Part shown: piece after piece, positions 16,791 through 26,089 of the stretch
How the letters are laid out: each line of letters opens with the position of its first letter
How positions within the stretch are numbered: the stretch's first letter is position 1
DNA from: Leeuwenhoekiella aestuarii
GTDB lineage: Bacteria > Bacteroidota > Bacteroidia > Flavobacteriales > Flavobacteriaceae
Reading direction: 5' to 3'
NCBI RefSeq assembly: GCF_004104055.1
Contig: NZ_QOVJ01000002.1
Span: forward strand, 620,001 to 684,000
DNA length: 64,000 bases
Translations under genes and position numbers: made by a program
The notes under the pieces: generated by a model
What the model saw: the letters and a program-made list of their open reading frames with translations, nothing else
Database searches by the model: none
Told to the model about the DNA's origin: nothing

Positions 16791-18341
16791 TTACCAATCT
16801 ATTGGGAAATAGTCTTTTAAAAATTTACCACTCCAATGTTTACCGGTATTTATTCCGTCTAAAAGAGGATCTATCACGCGTGCAGCTCCATCTACAATAT
16901 CCAGTGGTGGCTGAAAATCGTGTTGTTCTACTTTGCGTTTTGCCAATTCAGCAGGGTCTTCATCTGTAACCCAACCGGTGTCTACTGCATTGATGAAAAT
17001 ACCTTCTTTAGCAAGACTTCCTGCAGCGGTATGGGTTAGCATATTGAGGGCAGCTTTTGCCATATTTGTATGTGGATGGCGATCTTCTTTAAAAAACCTA
17101 TGGAATTTTCCTTCCATCGCAGAAACATTGATGATGTGTTTTTTACCGGTGTGATCTTTCTTCATAATTTCTGAAAGTCGGTTACACAATACAAAAGGCG
17201 CAACTGAATTTACCAGCTGAACTTCTATCATTTCTGTAGTTTCGATCTCCCCTAGTTTTAGACGCCAGCTATTTGTTTTACGCAAGTCTACTTGTTGTAG
17301 ATCGGCATCCAGTTTACCTTCAGGAAACACTTCTGATGCTTGTAATGAATTGTCAAAACTATACGGAATTTGAGAAAGCTTTGCTGAAGCTCTAATTCCT
17401 ATACCCGGCTCTGGCCCGTGCCAGGTGACCGGCATATTTTTAGTGCCACTAGCTGTTGTACTTAATGCTTTTAATTCATCAAGACAGTTCAAGTGATCAA
17501 CTAATAATTTTGTAGCCACTTTAGGCAACTCAGTTACCGGCATTTCTTCTTTAGCCATTAAATGCTGATAAAAACCAGCAGGCCTTCTTACGGTTTGCGC
17601 AGCATTATTAATGAGAATATCTAAGCGCTCGTAATGTTGTTCTATATAATTACAAAAAATCTCAACACTCGGAATATGTCGTAGATCAAGTCCGTGAATT
17701 TTTAAGCGATCAGCCCAAATATGATAATCCTCTTCTTTTGCAAAACGCAATGCAGAATCGACGGGAAAACGGGTTGTCGCGACTACGGTTGCTCCTGCGC
17801 GTAAGAGCATCAAGGTGATGTGATAACCAATTTTTAAACGTGATCCGGTGATAATAGCTACTTGTCCGGTTAAATCAGCATTCTGAAAACGCTTTGCATA
17901 ATTATAATCCCCACATTCGGTACACATGGTATCATAAAAGTGGTGCAGTTTAGTGAATTCAGTTTTGCAAACGTAGCAATTGCGAGGTGTTTGTAATTCT
18001 GGAGTATCTATATTTTGAAGATCTGCAGCTGCGAGTAATTTTGGGGCTGTAAAAATAGCTGCCTCACGCGCACTGCGAATTCCGGTTACTTTACGTGCAG
18101 CACGATCTTTTGCGGCTTGCTTACGCTTCTGTGCTTTTTTGGCATCTTTTTTACGCCGGGAAAACTCCTCACGACTCGGTCGAGAAAGTTTACCGGAAGC
18201 TTTTAAAACTGCAACGCGATCTTCTTTAGTAAGCTCAAAAATAAGGTTTGTGTTGGTATTTAATTGTTCCAATACACGAATACACGTCTGTAGATCTTCA
18301 GGAGATATATCAGAAGGTAAAGCTTCTTCTAGCTGATTCAT
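16791..18341 (-). CDS. SDR-family protein fused to a basic helical region and a zinc ribbon, 516 aa
   Basis: Residues 1-105 are helical and, from about 55, very basic ([20 protein letters not shown]). Residues about 122-142 form a zinc ribbon (CYVC ... CTEC). From about 152 a Rossmann fold begins ([21 protein letters not shown]) with the SDR motif [11 protein letters not shown] and a conserved Ser (INVSAMEG). The YxxxK motif is altered: the Lys is in [11 protein letters not shown], but Tyr is replaced by Thr. Normal reductase catalysis is therefore doubtful. The zinc ribbon and basic tail suggest nucleic-acid or protein binding. Coupled to the VF530 gene downstream. Confidence 0.82.
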   Translation of the reverse strand: MNQLEEALPSDISPEDLQTCIRVLEQLNTNTNLIFELTKEDRVAVLKASGKLSRPSREEFSRRKKDAKKAQKRKQAAKDRAARKVTGIRSAREAAIFTAPKLLAAADLQNIDTPELQTPRNCYVCKTEFTKLHHFYDTMCTECGDYNYAKRFQNADLTGQVAIITGSRLKIGYHITLMLLRAGATVVATTRFPVDSALRFAKEEDYHIWADRLKIHGLDLRHIPSVEIFCNYIEQHYERLDILINNAAQTVRRPAGFYQHLMAKEEMPVTELPKVATKLLVDHLNCLDELKALSTTASGTKNMPVTWHGPEPGIGIRASAKLSQIPYSFDNSLQASEVFPEGKLDADLQQVDLRKTNSWRLKLGEIETTEMIEVQLVNSVAPFVLCNRLSEIMKKDHTGKKHIINVSAMEGKFHRFFKEDRHPHTNMAKAALNMLTHTAAGSLAKEGIFINAVDTGWVTDEDPAELAKRKVEQHDFQPPLDIVDGAARVIDPLLDGINTGKHWSGKFLKDYFPIDW

Positions 18342-18412
18342 TTGTAAAAATTAAATGGGGCTAAATTAATGTAAAAAGTTTTAGGTGATTCCTTAAAAAT
18401 AAGACATAAAAA

Positions 18413-18434
18413 AAGCCTTCAATATGAAGGCTTT
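18413..18434 (-). terminator. Intrinsic terminator of the cold-shock gene
   Basis: AGCCTTCA and TGAAGGCT pair around ATA (about 18413-18434). On the minus strand the hairpin is followed by a T7 tract. It lies 25 bases past the stop of the Csp gene at 18459. Confidence 0.88.
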
Positions 18435-18458
18435 TACGCTTAAAAAGGTAAGCTATGA

Positions 18459-18653
18459 TTAGTCAATCACACGAACGTTAATCGCGTTGATTCCTTTTTT
18501 TCCTCTTTCAGTTTCAAACTCCACACGGTCGTTCTCACGAATCTCATCGATTAATCCACTTGCGTGAACAAAAATATCTTCGTTTGAATCTTCTGGATTG
18601 ATAAATCCAAATCCTTTAGTGGTGTTAAAAAACTTTACTGTTCCTTCTTTCAT
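18459..18653 (-). CDS. Cold-shock domain protein (CspA family), 64 aa
   Basis: A complete single cold-shock domain: GTVKFFNTTKGFGFI carries RNP1 (KGFGFI) and DIFVHAS carries RNP2. These OB-fold proteins bind single-stranded RNA/DNA and act as RNA chaperones. The frame is open 18 codons further upstream (MNAIQRFVNKLI...), but the ATG at 18653 starts MKEGTVKFF exactly where the family begins. I therefore treat the upstream part as leader. A long structured 5' region precedes it. Confidence 0.92.
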   Translation of the reverse strand: MKEGTVKFFNTTKGFGFINPEDSNEDIFVHASGLIDEIRENDRVEFETERGKKGINAINVRVID

Positions 18654-18986
18654 TACTTGTACTCTATTATTAATTAATTTATTTACAAAACGTTGTATTG
18701 CATTCATGTTTTCAATTTTAGGACTCGATTGCCGAGACTTTAAATTATTTGAATCATCTTATGATTCAACAATTACAGGGTATTTAAAAGGTTCTTATGG
18801 AATTAGAACTAATGAAGAAGTAGTATTTGAAACGTATAAGTGAATTGGAACATTCACCATTTATTTAAACTGAAACTTGCCTCGAGAGAGCTATTGTCTT
18901 ATTAAATGTACTGCACTATTGCTATTAAAAGATTTACGAGCAGTGGTTGTTAGGCATTGTCTAAATAATTTAACGAGGCAAATGTA
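18654..18986 (-). promoter_or_regulatory. Long structured 5' leader and promoter of the cold-shock gene
   Basis: A minus-strand TACATTTG (18979-18986, matching TAnnTTTG) would start transcription near 18972 and give a leader of about 320 nt. Within it lie a perfect 9-bp stem with a 3-nt loop (TTGAATCAT/ATGATTCAA, 18749-18769) and a smaller CTCG/CGAG stem at 18724-18736. A long-range pair TTGCCTCG/CGAGGCAA (18877-18884 with 18974-18981) is also possible. Long structured leaders acting as thermosensors are established for enterobacterial cspA; a similar role here is inference. Confidence 0.45.
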
Positions 18987-19325
18987 GACTAAATAAACGA
19001 CACATTCACTAAAATATGATTTATCTTTCAATAATTTTAATTTTTTGATTTTCAGTGGGTTTGGTAAACTAGTTTTATCGCAACGACTATTTAAGGACTA
19101 ATCGGCATTCTTGAGTAGTACAGCTCAATTCTTTACATTAATGGCTTTCCAGCTTCAGCGTAGCGAAAGTGTAGCATTATCAACAGTAGTTTTTATTTAC
19201 AAGCCGATTCCTTAAGCTTTAATCATTATTTAACGAGGGATTTCATGATACTTCTTTAACTTTAACAATTCCGACTCTAGCGGAAGCCTATTCTTTTAAC
19301 CAAAACCAACGTATAAAAACTATCT
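18987..19325. other. Intergenic stretch between the cold-shock promoter and treS
   Basis: AT-rich sequence without a supported reading frame. It presumably contains the plus-strand promoter and leader of the trehalose synthase gene, but I see no clear TAnnTTTG box near 19326. Confidence 0.4.
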
Positions 19326-22300
19326 ATGGCAATCACTTCCTTTGTTGACGATCAAAAAAACTGGTATAAAGACGCAATTATTTATGAGTTACACATCAAA
19401 GCTTTTTTTGATAGCAACAGTGACGGTATAGGAGATTTTGAAGGATTGCTTCAAAAACTGGACTATTTAGAAGATCTTGGTGTCACTGCTATCTGGTTGC
19501 TTCCTTTTTACCCTTCTCCATTGCGCGATGATGGTTATGATATTGCTGATTATTACAGCATCAATCCCTCTTATGGAGAAATTGAAGATTTTAAACGCTT
19601 AGTCGAAGAGGCTCACAAGCGCGGTTTAAAAGTGATTACAGAGTTGGTGATCAATCACACCTCAGATCAGCATGAGTGGTTTCAGCGGGCACGTAAAGCT
19701 CCTGAAGGTTCTAAATACCGAGACTATTATGTCTGGACCGATAACATTGACAAGTATAAAGATGCCCGTATCATTTTTACAGATACCGAACCTTCGAACT
19801 GGACGTGGGATGCCGAAGCAAATGCTTATTACTGGCACCGCTTTTTCTCCCATCAACCTGATTTAAATTTTGACAATCCTGATGTTCAAAAAGAGGTTTT
19901 TGATATTATGGATTATTGGTGTGAACTGGGCGTTGATGGTTTTAGGTTGGATGCCGTGCCTTATCTCTTTGAACGAGACGGCACTAATTGTGAGAATTTA
20001 CCCGAAACTCATGTTTTTCTTAAAAAATTGAGAGCCCATATTGATGCCAATCATGATAATAAACTCTTATTGGCTGAAGCTAATATGTGGCCTGAAGATT
20101 CTGCAGCATATTTTGGTGAAGGTGACGAGTGTCATATGAATTACCACTTTCCTATTATGCCGCGTATGTTTATGGCGGTTAAGATGGAAGACCGCTACCC
20201 GATTATAGATATAATAGACCAAACTCCTACTATACCAGAGTCCTGTCAATGGGCTATTTTCTTGAGAAATCATGACGAACTTACCTTAGAAATGGTAACC
20301 GATGAGGAGCGTGATTATATGTATAAAGTTTATTCTCAGGATCCCAAAGCAAAAATCAATGTGGGGATCAGACGCCGACTGGCTCCTTTACTTGACAATA
20401 ACCGGAATAAGATTGAATTGATGAATGTTTTGTTATTCTCACTTCCGGGAACACCCGTTCTTTATTACGGAGATGAAATAGGTATGGGGGATAATTTTTA
20501 TCTGGGGGACCGCGATGGCGTACGAACCCCTATGCAATGGACAGCAGATAGAAATGCAGGTTTCTCCATGGCCAATCCGCAAAAATTATATTTACCTACG
20601 ATTATAGATCCACAGTATCGCTCTGAGTCAGTTAATGTAGAAGCACAGCAAATGAACCCTTCTTCTTTGTTGTGGTGGATGAAGCGTGTGATGCATATGC
20701 GTAAAAGCTTTAAAGCTTTTGGTCGCGGAGATATCAATTTTTTATCGCCTTCTAACGCAAAAATATTGGCATTTACCCGTACTTATGAGGATGAAACGAT
20801 TCTGGTTTTAGCGAATTTATCACGCTTTTCACAGGCGGTAGAACTCGAACTGGAAGACTATATAGATTATATTCCTGTAGAAGTTTTTAGTCACAATAAG
20901 TTCCCTAAAATTACAAACAGGCCCTATTTGTTCACGCTTGCCCCACACGGTTATTACTGGTTCTCTTTAACACACCGTGAAAGCGAAACTCAAGACGGTC
21001 CGTTGTCAAAACTCAACACGAGTGATTGGGATACCTTATTTGATGCAAAAAACAGTAAAGTCCTTGAGCGAAAGATTCTACCAGCCTATTTTAAAAGTAA
21101 ATACTGGTTTGGGGATTCAAGCAGAATCATTCAATCTATGACTATCACCAATATGCTTGACCTTTCAGATGATACAGTTCTTGTAAAGAATCTTATCGTT
21201 GAAGTTAATTTTAATGAAGGGTTGCCTGAAATCTATCAATTGCCCCTCACCTATCTTTCCCATACTCAGGAAAGTCTGGTAGAGGCGGTTCCGCAGAAAG
21301 GGATTTTAGCTGAAATAACATTGGATAGTGGTTCTGGCTTACTGGTAGATTCTGTTTATGTTGAGCCTTTTAGAGCGCAACTTTTTTACGGCTTACAGGA
21401 TGGAAAAACTCTGAAATTCGGCAAAGAAAAACTGGCTTTTATAAAAGGAAATCTGACACCAGATTCTGAAATTAAGGATGTTAGTTCTCGAATTATTGAA
21501 TCTAAACAAAGTAATACTTCGATCATTTATGATCACCGCTATTTTTTAAAATTATACCGTCGTTTAGACAACACCATTAATCCTGATGCAGAACTGGCGC
21601 AGTATTTAACCGAAACTGTAAAATATGCTAATACGCCTGATTTTATGGGTAAGCTGGTATACCATACTCAAAAACGCAATGAAGCGGTGCTGGGAATGAT
21701 GCAGGATTTAGTAACAAATGTGGGTACCGGCTGGGTCAATGCAAAAGATGCCGCACATCGCTATATGGAACGTGTACAGACCCAAGCTCAGGAGCATCAT
21801 CCAAGCTATGATCTTACCAAACGTTCACAACCTTTGCTTTTTGAAAATCTTGAAGAACAAGAGCAAGATCTTATAGACAGCTTATTTCCAGAACGGGTAA
21901 GTTTATTGGGGCAACGCAGTGCAGAAATGCATCAAGCGCTTGCCAGTCATAAAGAACTCAGTGGTTTTGAACACGAAGCTTTCTCATTGCATTATCAACG
22001 CTCATTATATTCCTCACTGCAAAGTGTAACCCGTGAAGCTTTTGAAAATCTAAGAAAGTCTATACCCAGTCTTCCGCTTACAATTCAAGGAGAAGCAGAA
22101 GCTATTTTAAGCCGAAAAAGCGAAGTATTGGCGTGTTTTAAACGTGTTTTTAAACATAAAATAAATACCGTAAAAATACGTACACACGGTAACTTTCAAC
22201 TGGGGCAACTGCTATGGACGGGGAAAGATTTTGTTATTATCAATTTTGAAGGTGAACCGTCTCGCCCATTTAGTGAGCGCCGTATTTTGCGTTCAGGATT

Positions 22301-22640
22301 GCGTGATGTCGCCTCGATGATTCGCTCTTTTCACTACGCTGCTTACAGTCCATTAATGCAACAAAATTATGCAGAAGAATACCGCGAGTCACATCTAGAA
22401 GATTGGGCAGAAGCCTGGTATTATTACATTTCCCGATTTTATTTAAATGGGTATAATAAGACTGTTGTAAACTCAGACTTGATACCGGATACTGGTCGAG
22501 ATTACACAGTTCTTCTGGAAACCTTTTTATTGGAAAAAGCTGTTGTTGAACTCAATCATGAACTCAACCACAGACCCATTTTTGCATTGATTGCACTCCG
22601 CGGAATTAAAGCAATTCTAGACGGAAGTAAAAAAGAATAA
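19326..22640 (+). CDS. treS: Trehalose synthase / maltokinase-like fusion (GH13 + Pep2-like domain), 1104 aa
   Basis: Residues 1 to about 550 are a GH13 maltose alpha-D-glucosyltransferase that interconverts maltose and trehalose. The catalytic regions are intact: VITELVINHTSD, GVDGFRLDAVPY (nucleophile Asp), LLAEANMWPED (acid/base Glu) and FLRNHDELTLEM. Residues about 570-1104 are a maltokinase (Pep2) domain, which normally makes maltose 1-phosphate for GlgE. Its motif reads THGNFQLGQLLW and INFEGEP, where active enzymes have HGD(Y/L)HLGQ and DFEGEP. Asn956 and Asn973 thus replace the catalytic and metal-binding Asp, and Gln958 replaces His. The codons AAC (22191) and AAT (22242) confirm this. 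No glgE or glgB is in view. Confidence 0.92.
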   Translation: MAITSFVDDQKNWYKDAIIYELHIKAFFDSNSDGIGDFEGLLQKLDYLEDLGVTAIWLLPFYPSPLRDDGYDIADYYSINPSYGEIEDFKRLVEEAHKRGLKVITELVINHTSDQHEWFQRARKAPEGSKYRDYYVWTDNIDKYKDARIIFTDTEPSNWTWDAEANAYYWHRFFSHQPDLNFDNPDVQKEVFDIMDYWCELGVDGFRLDAVPYLFERDGTNCENLPETHVFLKKLRAHIDANHDNKLLLAEANMWPEDSAAYFGEGDECHMNYHFPIMPRMFMAVKMEDRYPIIDIIDQTPTIPESCQWAIFLRNHDELTLEMVTDEERDYMYKVYSQDPKAKINVGIRRRLAPLLDNNRNKIELMNVLLFSLPGTPVLYYGDEIGMGDNFYLGDRDGVRTPMQWTADRNAGFSMANPQKLYLPTIIDPQYRSESVNVEAQQMNPSSLLWWMKRVMHMRKSFKAFGRGDINFLSPSNAKILAFTRTYEDETILVLANLSRFSQAVELELEDYIDYIPVEVFSHNKFPKITNRPYLFTLAPHGYYWFSLTHRESETQDGPLSKLNTSDWDTLFDAKNSKVLERKILPAYFKSKYWFGDSSRIIQSMTITNMLDLSDDTVLVKNLIVEVNFNEGLPEIYQLPLTYLSHTQESLVEAVPQKGILAEITLDSGSGLLVDSVYVEPFRAQLFYGLQDGKTLKFGKEKLAFIKGNLTPDSEIKDVSSRIIESKQSNTSIIYDHRYFLKLYRRLDNTINPDAELAQYLTETVKYANTPDFMGKLVYHTQKRNEAVLGMMQDLVTNVGTGWVNAKDAAHRYMERVQTQAQEHHPSYDLTKRSQPLLFENLEEQEQDLIDSLFPERVSLLGQRSAEMHQALASHKELSGFEHEAFSLHYQRSLYSSLQSVTREAFENLRKSIPSLPLTIQGEAEAILSRKSEVLACFKRVFKHKINTVKIRTHGNFQLGQLLWTGKDFVIINFEGEPSRPFSERRILRSGLRDVASMIRSFHYAAYSPLMQQNYAEEYRESHLEDWAEAWYYYISRFYLNGYNKTVVNSDLIPDTGRDYTVLLETFLLEKAVVELNHELNHRPIFALIALRGIKAILDGSKKE

Positions 22641-22646
22641 CCCGTT

Positions 22647-22811
22647 ATGAGTGCAGGTGTAGAAGTGTTTTATGCTAGAAGCACAGTAGCAGACAGCGTT
22701 GAATCCGCTCCGGAAAATCTACCGGTTTACCGTGTTGTAAGTGTTCATATAAAAAACTATAATTTTTTTAGTTTTTCCAATTTCAATAGAAAAACAGGAC
22801 TGGTAAACTAG
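22647..22811 (+). CDS. Possible 54-aa ORF after treS
   Basis: Six bases after the treS stop, an ATG opens a frame of 54 codons (starting MSAGVEVFYARSTVADS, ending NRKTGLVN). Composition is plausible in the first 35 codons and AT-driven (Asn, Phe, Lys) at the end. No homologue or domain is recognised. It could be chance or the remnant of a lost downstream gene. Confidence 0.25.
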   Translation: MSAGVEVFYARSTVADSVESAPENLPVYRVVSVHIKNYNFFSFSNFNRKTGLVN

Positions 22812-22849
22812 AATTAATTATTTTTCGGGCTTAATTAAAGATGTTTTTA

Positions 22850-24712
22850 ATGGTATCGGTTAAGCAATTAGGTATTCTCTTATTCTTTCTCAACTTTGGT
22901 TTTGTCCTTGCACAGAACGATTCTACGGCGGTTGTTGTAGATAGTGTTGCAACACAAACTACAGGAGATGATTTTATAAAAAAACTTGCCGATCTAGAAA
23001 AACAACGCTTTGCAGATTCTATACGCAGAGCTGATTTGGAACAACGCATCAATGCTTTAGGTTCATCCAATAAAGACCGGAGTGAGCTTGAAGCACAACT
23101 TCAACAATTTAAAGCTAAAGATTCCTTACATCGGGAAACTAAAAAACAACAAATAGCTTCTTTAAAGGCAACTACAAAGGGGTATCCGGTCATCGGTTTT
23201 CATGAGGATACCTTATTTCTGATCTATAATCGTATTGCAAGCTTTTCAGCACAAGACCGTGCTGATGCTATTTCTCAACGTATCAAAAAACTTCCTGAAG
23301 CATTAAGTTTTGATACCGATTCTTTAAAAATTTCTGAAAATGAAGCTACGGTAGATGTTATCTATGAATCACAAACAATAATTAGTATCACCGATGTGGA
23401 TGCTCTCTGGTTTGAAACCACTCAGCTCGAATTAGCTACCACTTATAAAAATATTATAGGTGCTGAAGTAGTTCGGTATAAAAAAGAAAACAGCTTTTTA
23501 AATCTACTAAAAAGCTTTGGTCTTGCCCTAGTTGTTTTAATCATAATTGGTCTGATCATTAAATATGTTTTACGCCTTTTTAGGTGGACAGCCCTCAAGA
23601 TTCAGCGGCAAAAGCACAAGCGTTTAAAAGCACTCACTATCAAGAACTATACGCTGCTTGACACAGAGCGACAAGTACACGTACTGCTACTCTTAAACCG
23701 CATTTTAAAATGGGTTACCGTTTTATTTGCGATCTATGTTGCGCTGCCTATTATATTTGGTTTCTTTCCGCAGACAGAATCTTTTGCAAATGCGTTATTT
23801 GGATACATTATCAACCCTATAAAAAGTATTTTCTTAGCCTTCTGGAATTACTTGCCAAACATTTTTGCGATATTGGTTATCATTATCGTTTTCAGGCTAA
23901 TTTTAAAAGGTTTGCATTTTTTGAAAGTAGAAGTTGCAGAAGAGCGTCTAAGTTTTAATGGCTTTTATCCAGATTGGGCAAATCCTACCTATCAATTAGT
24001 CCGTGTGCTGGTTATCGCTTTTGCATTTGTTGTGATATTCCCGTATCTGCCGGGAAGCGAATCTCCTGTATTTCAAGGTATTTCAGTGTTTTTAGGTTTC
24101 TTGTTTACTTTTGGTTCCGCGGGATCTTTATCTAATGTTATTGCCGGTCTGGTACTCACCTATATGCGTCTGTTTAAGATTGGTGATCGGGTTAAAATTG
24201 GTGAGATCGTAGGTGATGTGATAGAAAAATCATCTTTAGTCACTCGTGTTCGTACCCCAAAAAATGAGATCATTTCTATCCCAAATTCTACGGTAATGAG
24301 CAGTCACACTATAAACTACAGCAGTGATGCACCAGAAAAGGGTCTCATTATACATACCACAGTTACCATAGGTTATGACGTCCCCTGGAAAGATATGCAT
24401 CAGGTACTTATTGATGCCGCTTTGCGTACAGATCTGGTTTTAAAAGATCCACAGCCATTTGTTTTACAGACGAGTTTAGAAGATTTTTATGTGGCTTACC
24501 AAATTAATGCATACGTGCGTGAGGCCAATAAACAGGCTTCTATTTACTCGCAACTGCATCAAAATATTCAGGATGTATGTAATGAAAATGGTATCGAGAT
24601 CCTTTCTCCGCATTACCGAGCAGCACGTGATGGTAATCAAACTACCATCCCTTCTGATTATTTACCCAAAGATTATGAAGCCCCCAGTTTTACTGTAAAA
24701 TCAAAGAAATAA
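22850..24712 (+). CDS. MscS-family mechanosensitive ion channel with periplasmic N-domain
   Basis: A signal peptide (residues 1-22, ending FVLAQ) precedes a coiled-coil periplasmic region (DDFIKKLADLEKQRFADSIR onward). Four to five membrane helices then lie at about residues 223-420. The pore and beta domain of MscS is evident in GSAGSLSNVIAGLVLTYMRLFKIGDRVKIGEIVGDV and in IISIPNSTVMSSHTINYS. The channel opens on membrane tension during osmotic downshock. The ATG at 22850 is preferred over that at 22841 because it gives the more compact signal peptide. Its position next to treS (trehalose, a compatible solute) suggests a shared osmotic context. Confidence 0.9.
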   Translation: MVSVKQLGILLFFLNFGFVLAQNDSTAVVVDSVATQTTGDDFIKKLADLEKQRFADSIRRADLEQRINALGSSNKDRSELEAQLQQFKAKDSLHRETKKQQIASLKATTKGYPVIGFHEDTLFLIYNRIASFSAQDRADAISQRIKKLPEALSFDTDSLKISENEATVDVIYESQTIISITDVDALWFETTQLELATTYKNIIGAEVVRYKKENSFLNLLKSFGLALVVLIIIGLIIKYVLRLFRWTALKIQRQKHKRLKALTIKNYTLLDTERQVHVLLLLNRILKWVTVLFAIYVALPIIFGFFPQTESFANALFGYIINPIKSIFLAFWNYLPNIFAILVIIIVFRLILKGLHFLKVEVAEERLSFNGFYPDWANPTYQLVRVLVIAFAFVVIFPYLPGSESPVFQGISVFLGFLFTFGSAGSLSNVIAGLVLTYMRLFKIGDRVKIGEIVGDVIEKSSLVTRVRTPKNEIISIPNSTVMSSHTINYSSDAPEKGLIIHTTVTIGYDVPWKDMHQVLIDAALRTDLVLKDPQPFVLQTSLEDFYVAYQINAYVREANKQASIYSQLHQNIQDVCNENGIEILSPHYRAARDGNQTTIPSDYLPKDYEAPSFTVKSKK

Positions 24713-24806
24713 TAAACTACCCCAGGGCAGTCTCTAAAAAGAAATTTCTTGTTTTTAAGACAAGCTTCAAAGATATCAGACCTCTTGGCAGTACCAATAA
24801 AAGTAT

Positions 24807-24856
24807 AGATACTAAAAAAATCCGCCTGAGTAATCAGGCGGATTTTTTTAGTATCT
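24807..24856. terminator. Perfect 23-bp bidirectional terminator with GTAA loop
   Basis: The arms 24807-24829 and 24834-24856 are exactly complementary and contain A7 TCCGCCTGA and its inverse T7. The loop is GTAA, a GNRA-type tetraloop. The A and T runs inside the arms make it work in both directions, ending mscS (plus) and the alcohol dehydrogenase gene (minus). Confidence 0.95.
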
Positions 24857-24869
24857 AATGTGCTCTTTA

Positions 24870-25919
24870 TTAGTTTCGTAAGGATTCCATGTCAATTACA
24901 AAACGGTATTTTACATCTCCATTTACAACGCGTTCATAAGCTTCGTTTATAGTATGCATATCAATCATTTCGATATCACTTACAATGTTGTGTTCTCCGC
25001 AGAAATCAAGCATTTCCTGAGTTTCTTTGATACCGCCAATTAAAGAACCGGCAACGTTTTTACGTCCAATAATTAAGCTTCCACCGTGAACAGCTTCGAG
25101 CGGTTCAACCGCACCTACCATACACATGGTCGCATCGATCTTCAATAAACTCAAATACGGATTGATGTCGTGACCTACCGGTACAGTATTTAGTAGAAAA
25201 TCAAAAGAATTTGCATGCTTTTTCATCGCATCAGAATCTTTAGAAATCAATACTTCGTCTGCTCCCAATCGTTTAGCATCTTCCGCTTTACCCGGACTTG
25301 TTGTAATCATTACAACGTGAGCACCCATTGCGTGCGCAAATTTGATTCCCATATGTCCTAATCCGCCAAGACCTATAACACCTACTTTATCGCCTTTACT
25401 TACTTTCCAATGATTTAAAGGTGAAAATGTTGTAATACCTGCACATAATAGCGGAGCTACGGCATTCTCATCTAAATTATCAGGTACGCGTAATACGTAG
25501 TAATTATCTACTACAATTTCTTCAGAATAACCACCAAACGTATGTCCTCCTAAATGTTTGTCTCTACCGTTATAAGTCCCTACCATTCCTTGCTCACAAA
25601 ACTGCTCCAGATCCAGTTTACAAGGCTCGCATTCGCGGCACGAATCTACCATACAACCTACGCCAACGGTGTCACCGACTTTAATATTCTCTACTTCGTT
25701 ACCAATTTCTAATACTTTACCAATTATTTCGTGACCCGGTACAACGGGATATTTAGATCCGCCCCAATCGTCACGCACGGTATGAATATCACTGTGGCAA
25801 ACTCCACAATAGGTAATCTTGATTTTCACATCTCTGGGTTGAATAACTCTGCGTTCAATTTTTATTTCTTTAAGGTCTGCTTTAGAATCAGCAGCTCCAT
25901 ATGCTTTTACTTCGCTCAT
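24870..25919 (-). CDS. Zinc-dependent NAD(P)-alcohol dehydrogenase (YahK/cinnamyl-type)
   Basis: The protein (349 aa) has the catalytic zinc site TYCGVCHSDIH with GHE, and the four-Cys structural zinc loop GCMVDSCRECEPCKLDLEQFC. The Rossmann motif is VIGLGGLGHMGIKFA. This is the cinnamyl-alcohol/YahK branch of medium-chain dehydrogenases, which reduces a wide range of aldehydes with NADPH. Cytosolic. Monocistronic and ended by the shared terminator at 24807-24856. Confidence 0.92.
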   Translation of the reverse strand: MSEVKAYGAADSKADLKEIKIERRVIQPRDVKIKITYCGVCHSDIHTVRDDWGGSKYPVVPGHEIIGKVLEIGNEVENIKVGDTVGVGCMVDSCRECEPCKLDLEQFCEQGMVGTYNGRDKHLGGHTFGGYSEEIVVDNYYVLRVPDNLDENAVAPLLCAGITTFSPLNHWKVSKGDKVGVIGLGGLGHMGIKFAHAMGAHVVMITTSPGKAEDAKRLGADEVLISKDSDAMKKHANSFDFLLNTVPVGHDINPYLSLLKIDATMCMVGAVEPLEAVHGGSLIIGRKNVAGSLIGGIKETQEMLDFCGEHNIVSDIEMIDMHTINEAYERVVNGDVKYRFVIDMESLRN

Positions 25920-26089
25920 AGGTATAATTTTATTAGTATCACCAAGGGTTTACTCCCCGAGGCTTGCTTTGGAATCAAATTACGGCTATGCTTATCGGTT
26001 CCCAAATGCTGAGAAGTGATTTAAATAAAGTTTAACGCAGTTGCCTAACCTAGGTTAAGATTTTGAGGAATACTAGCTTCAGTAAGCTC

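Noticed and set aside
18654-18707. 18-residue N-terminal extension of the cold-shock protein
   Set aside because: The cold-shock domain starts at 18653 as in the family; the upstream ATG is probably part of the leader.
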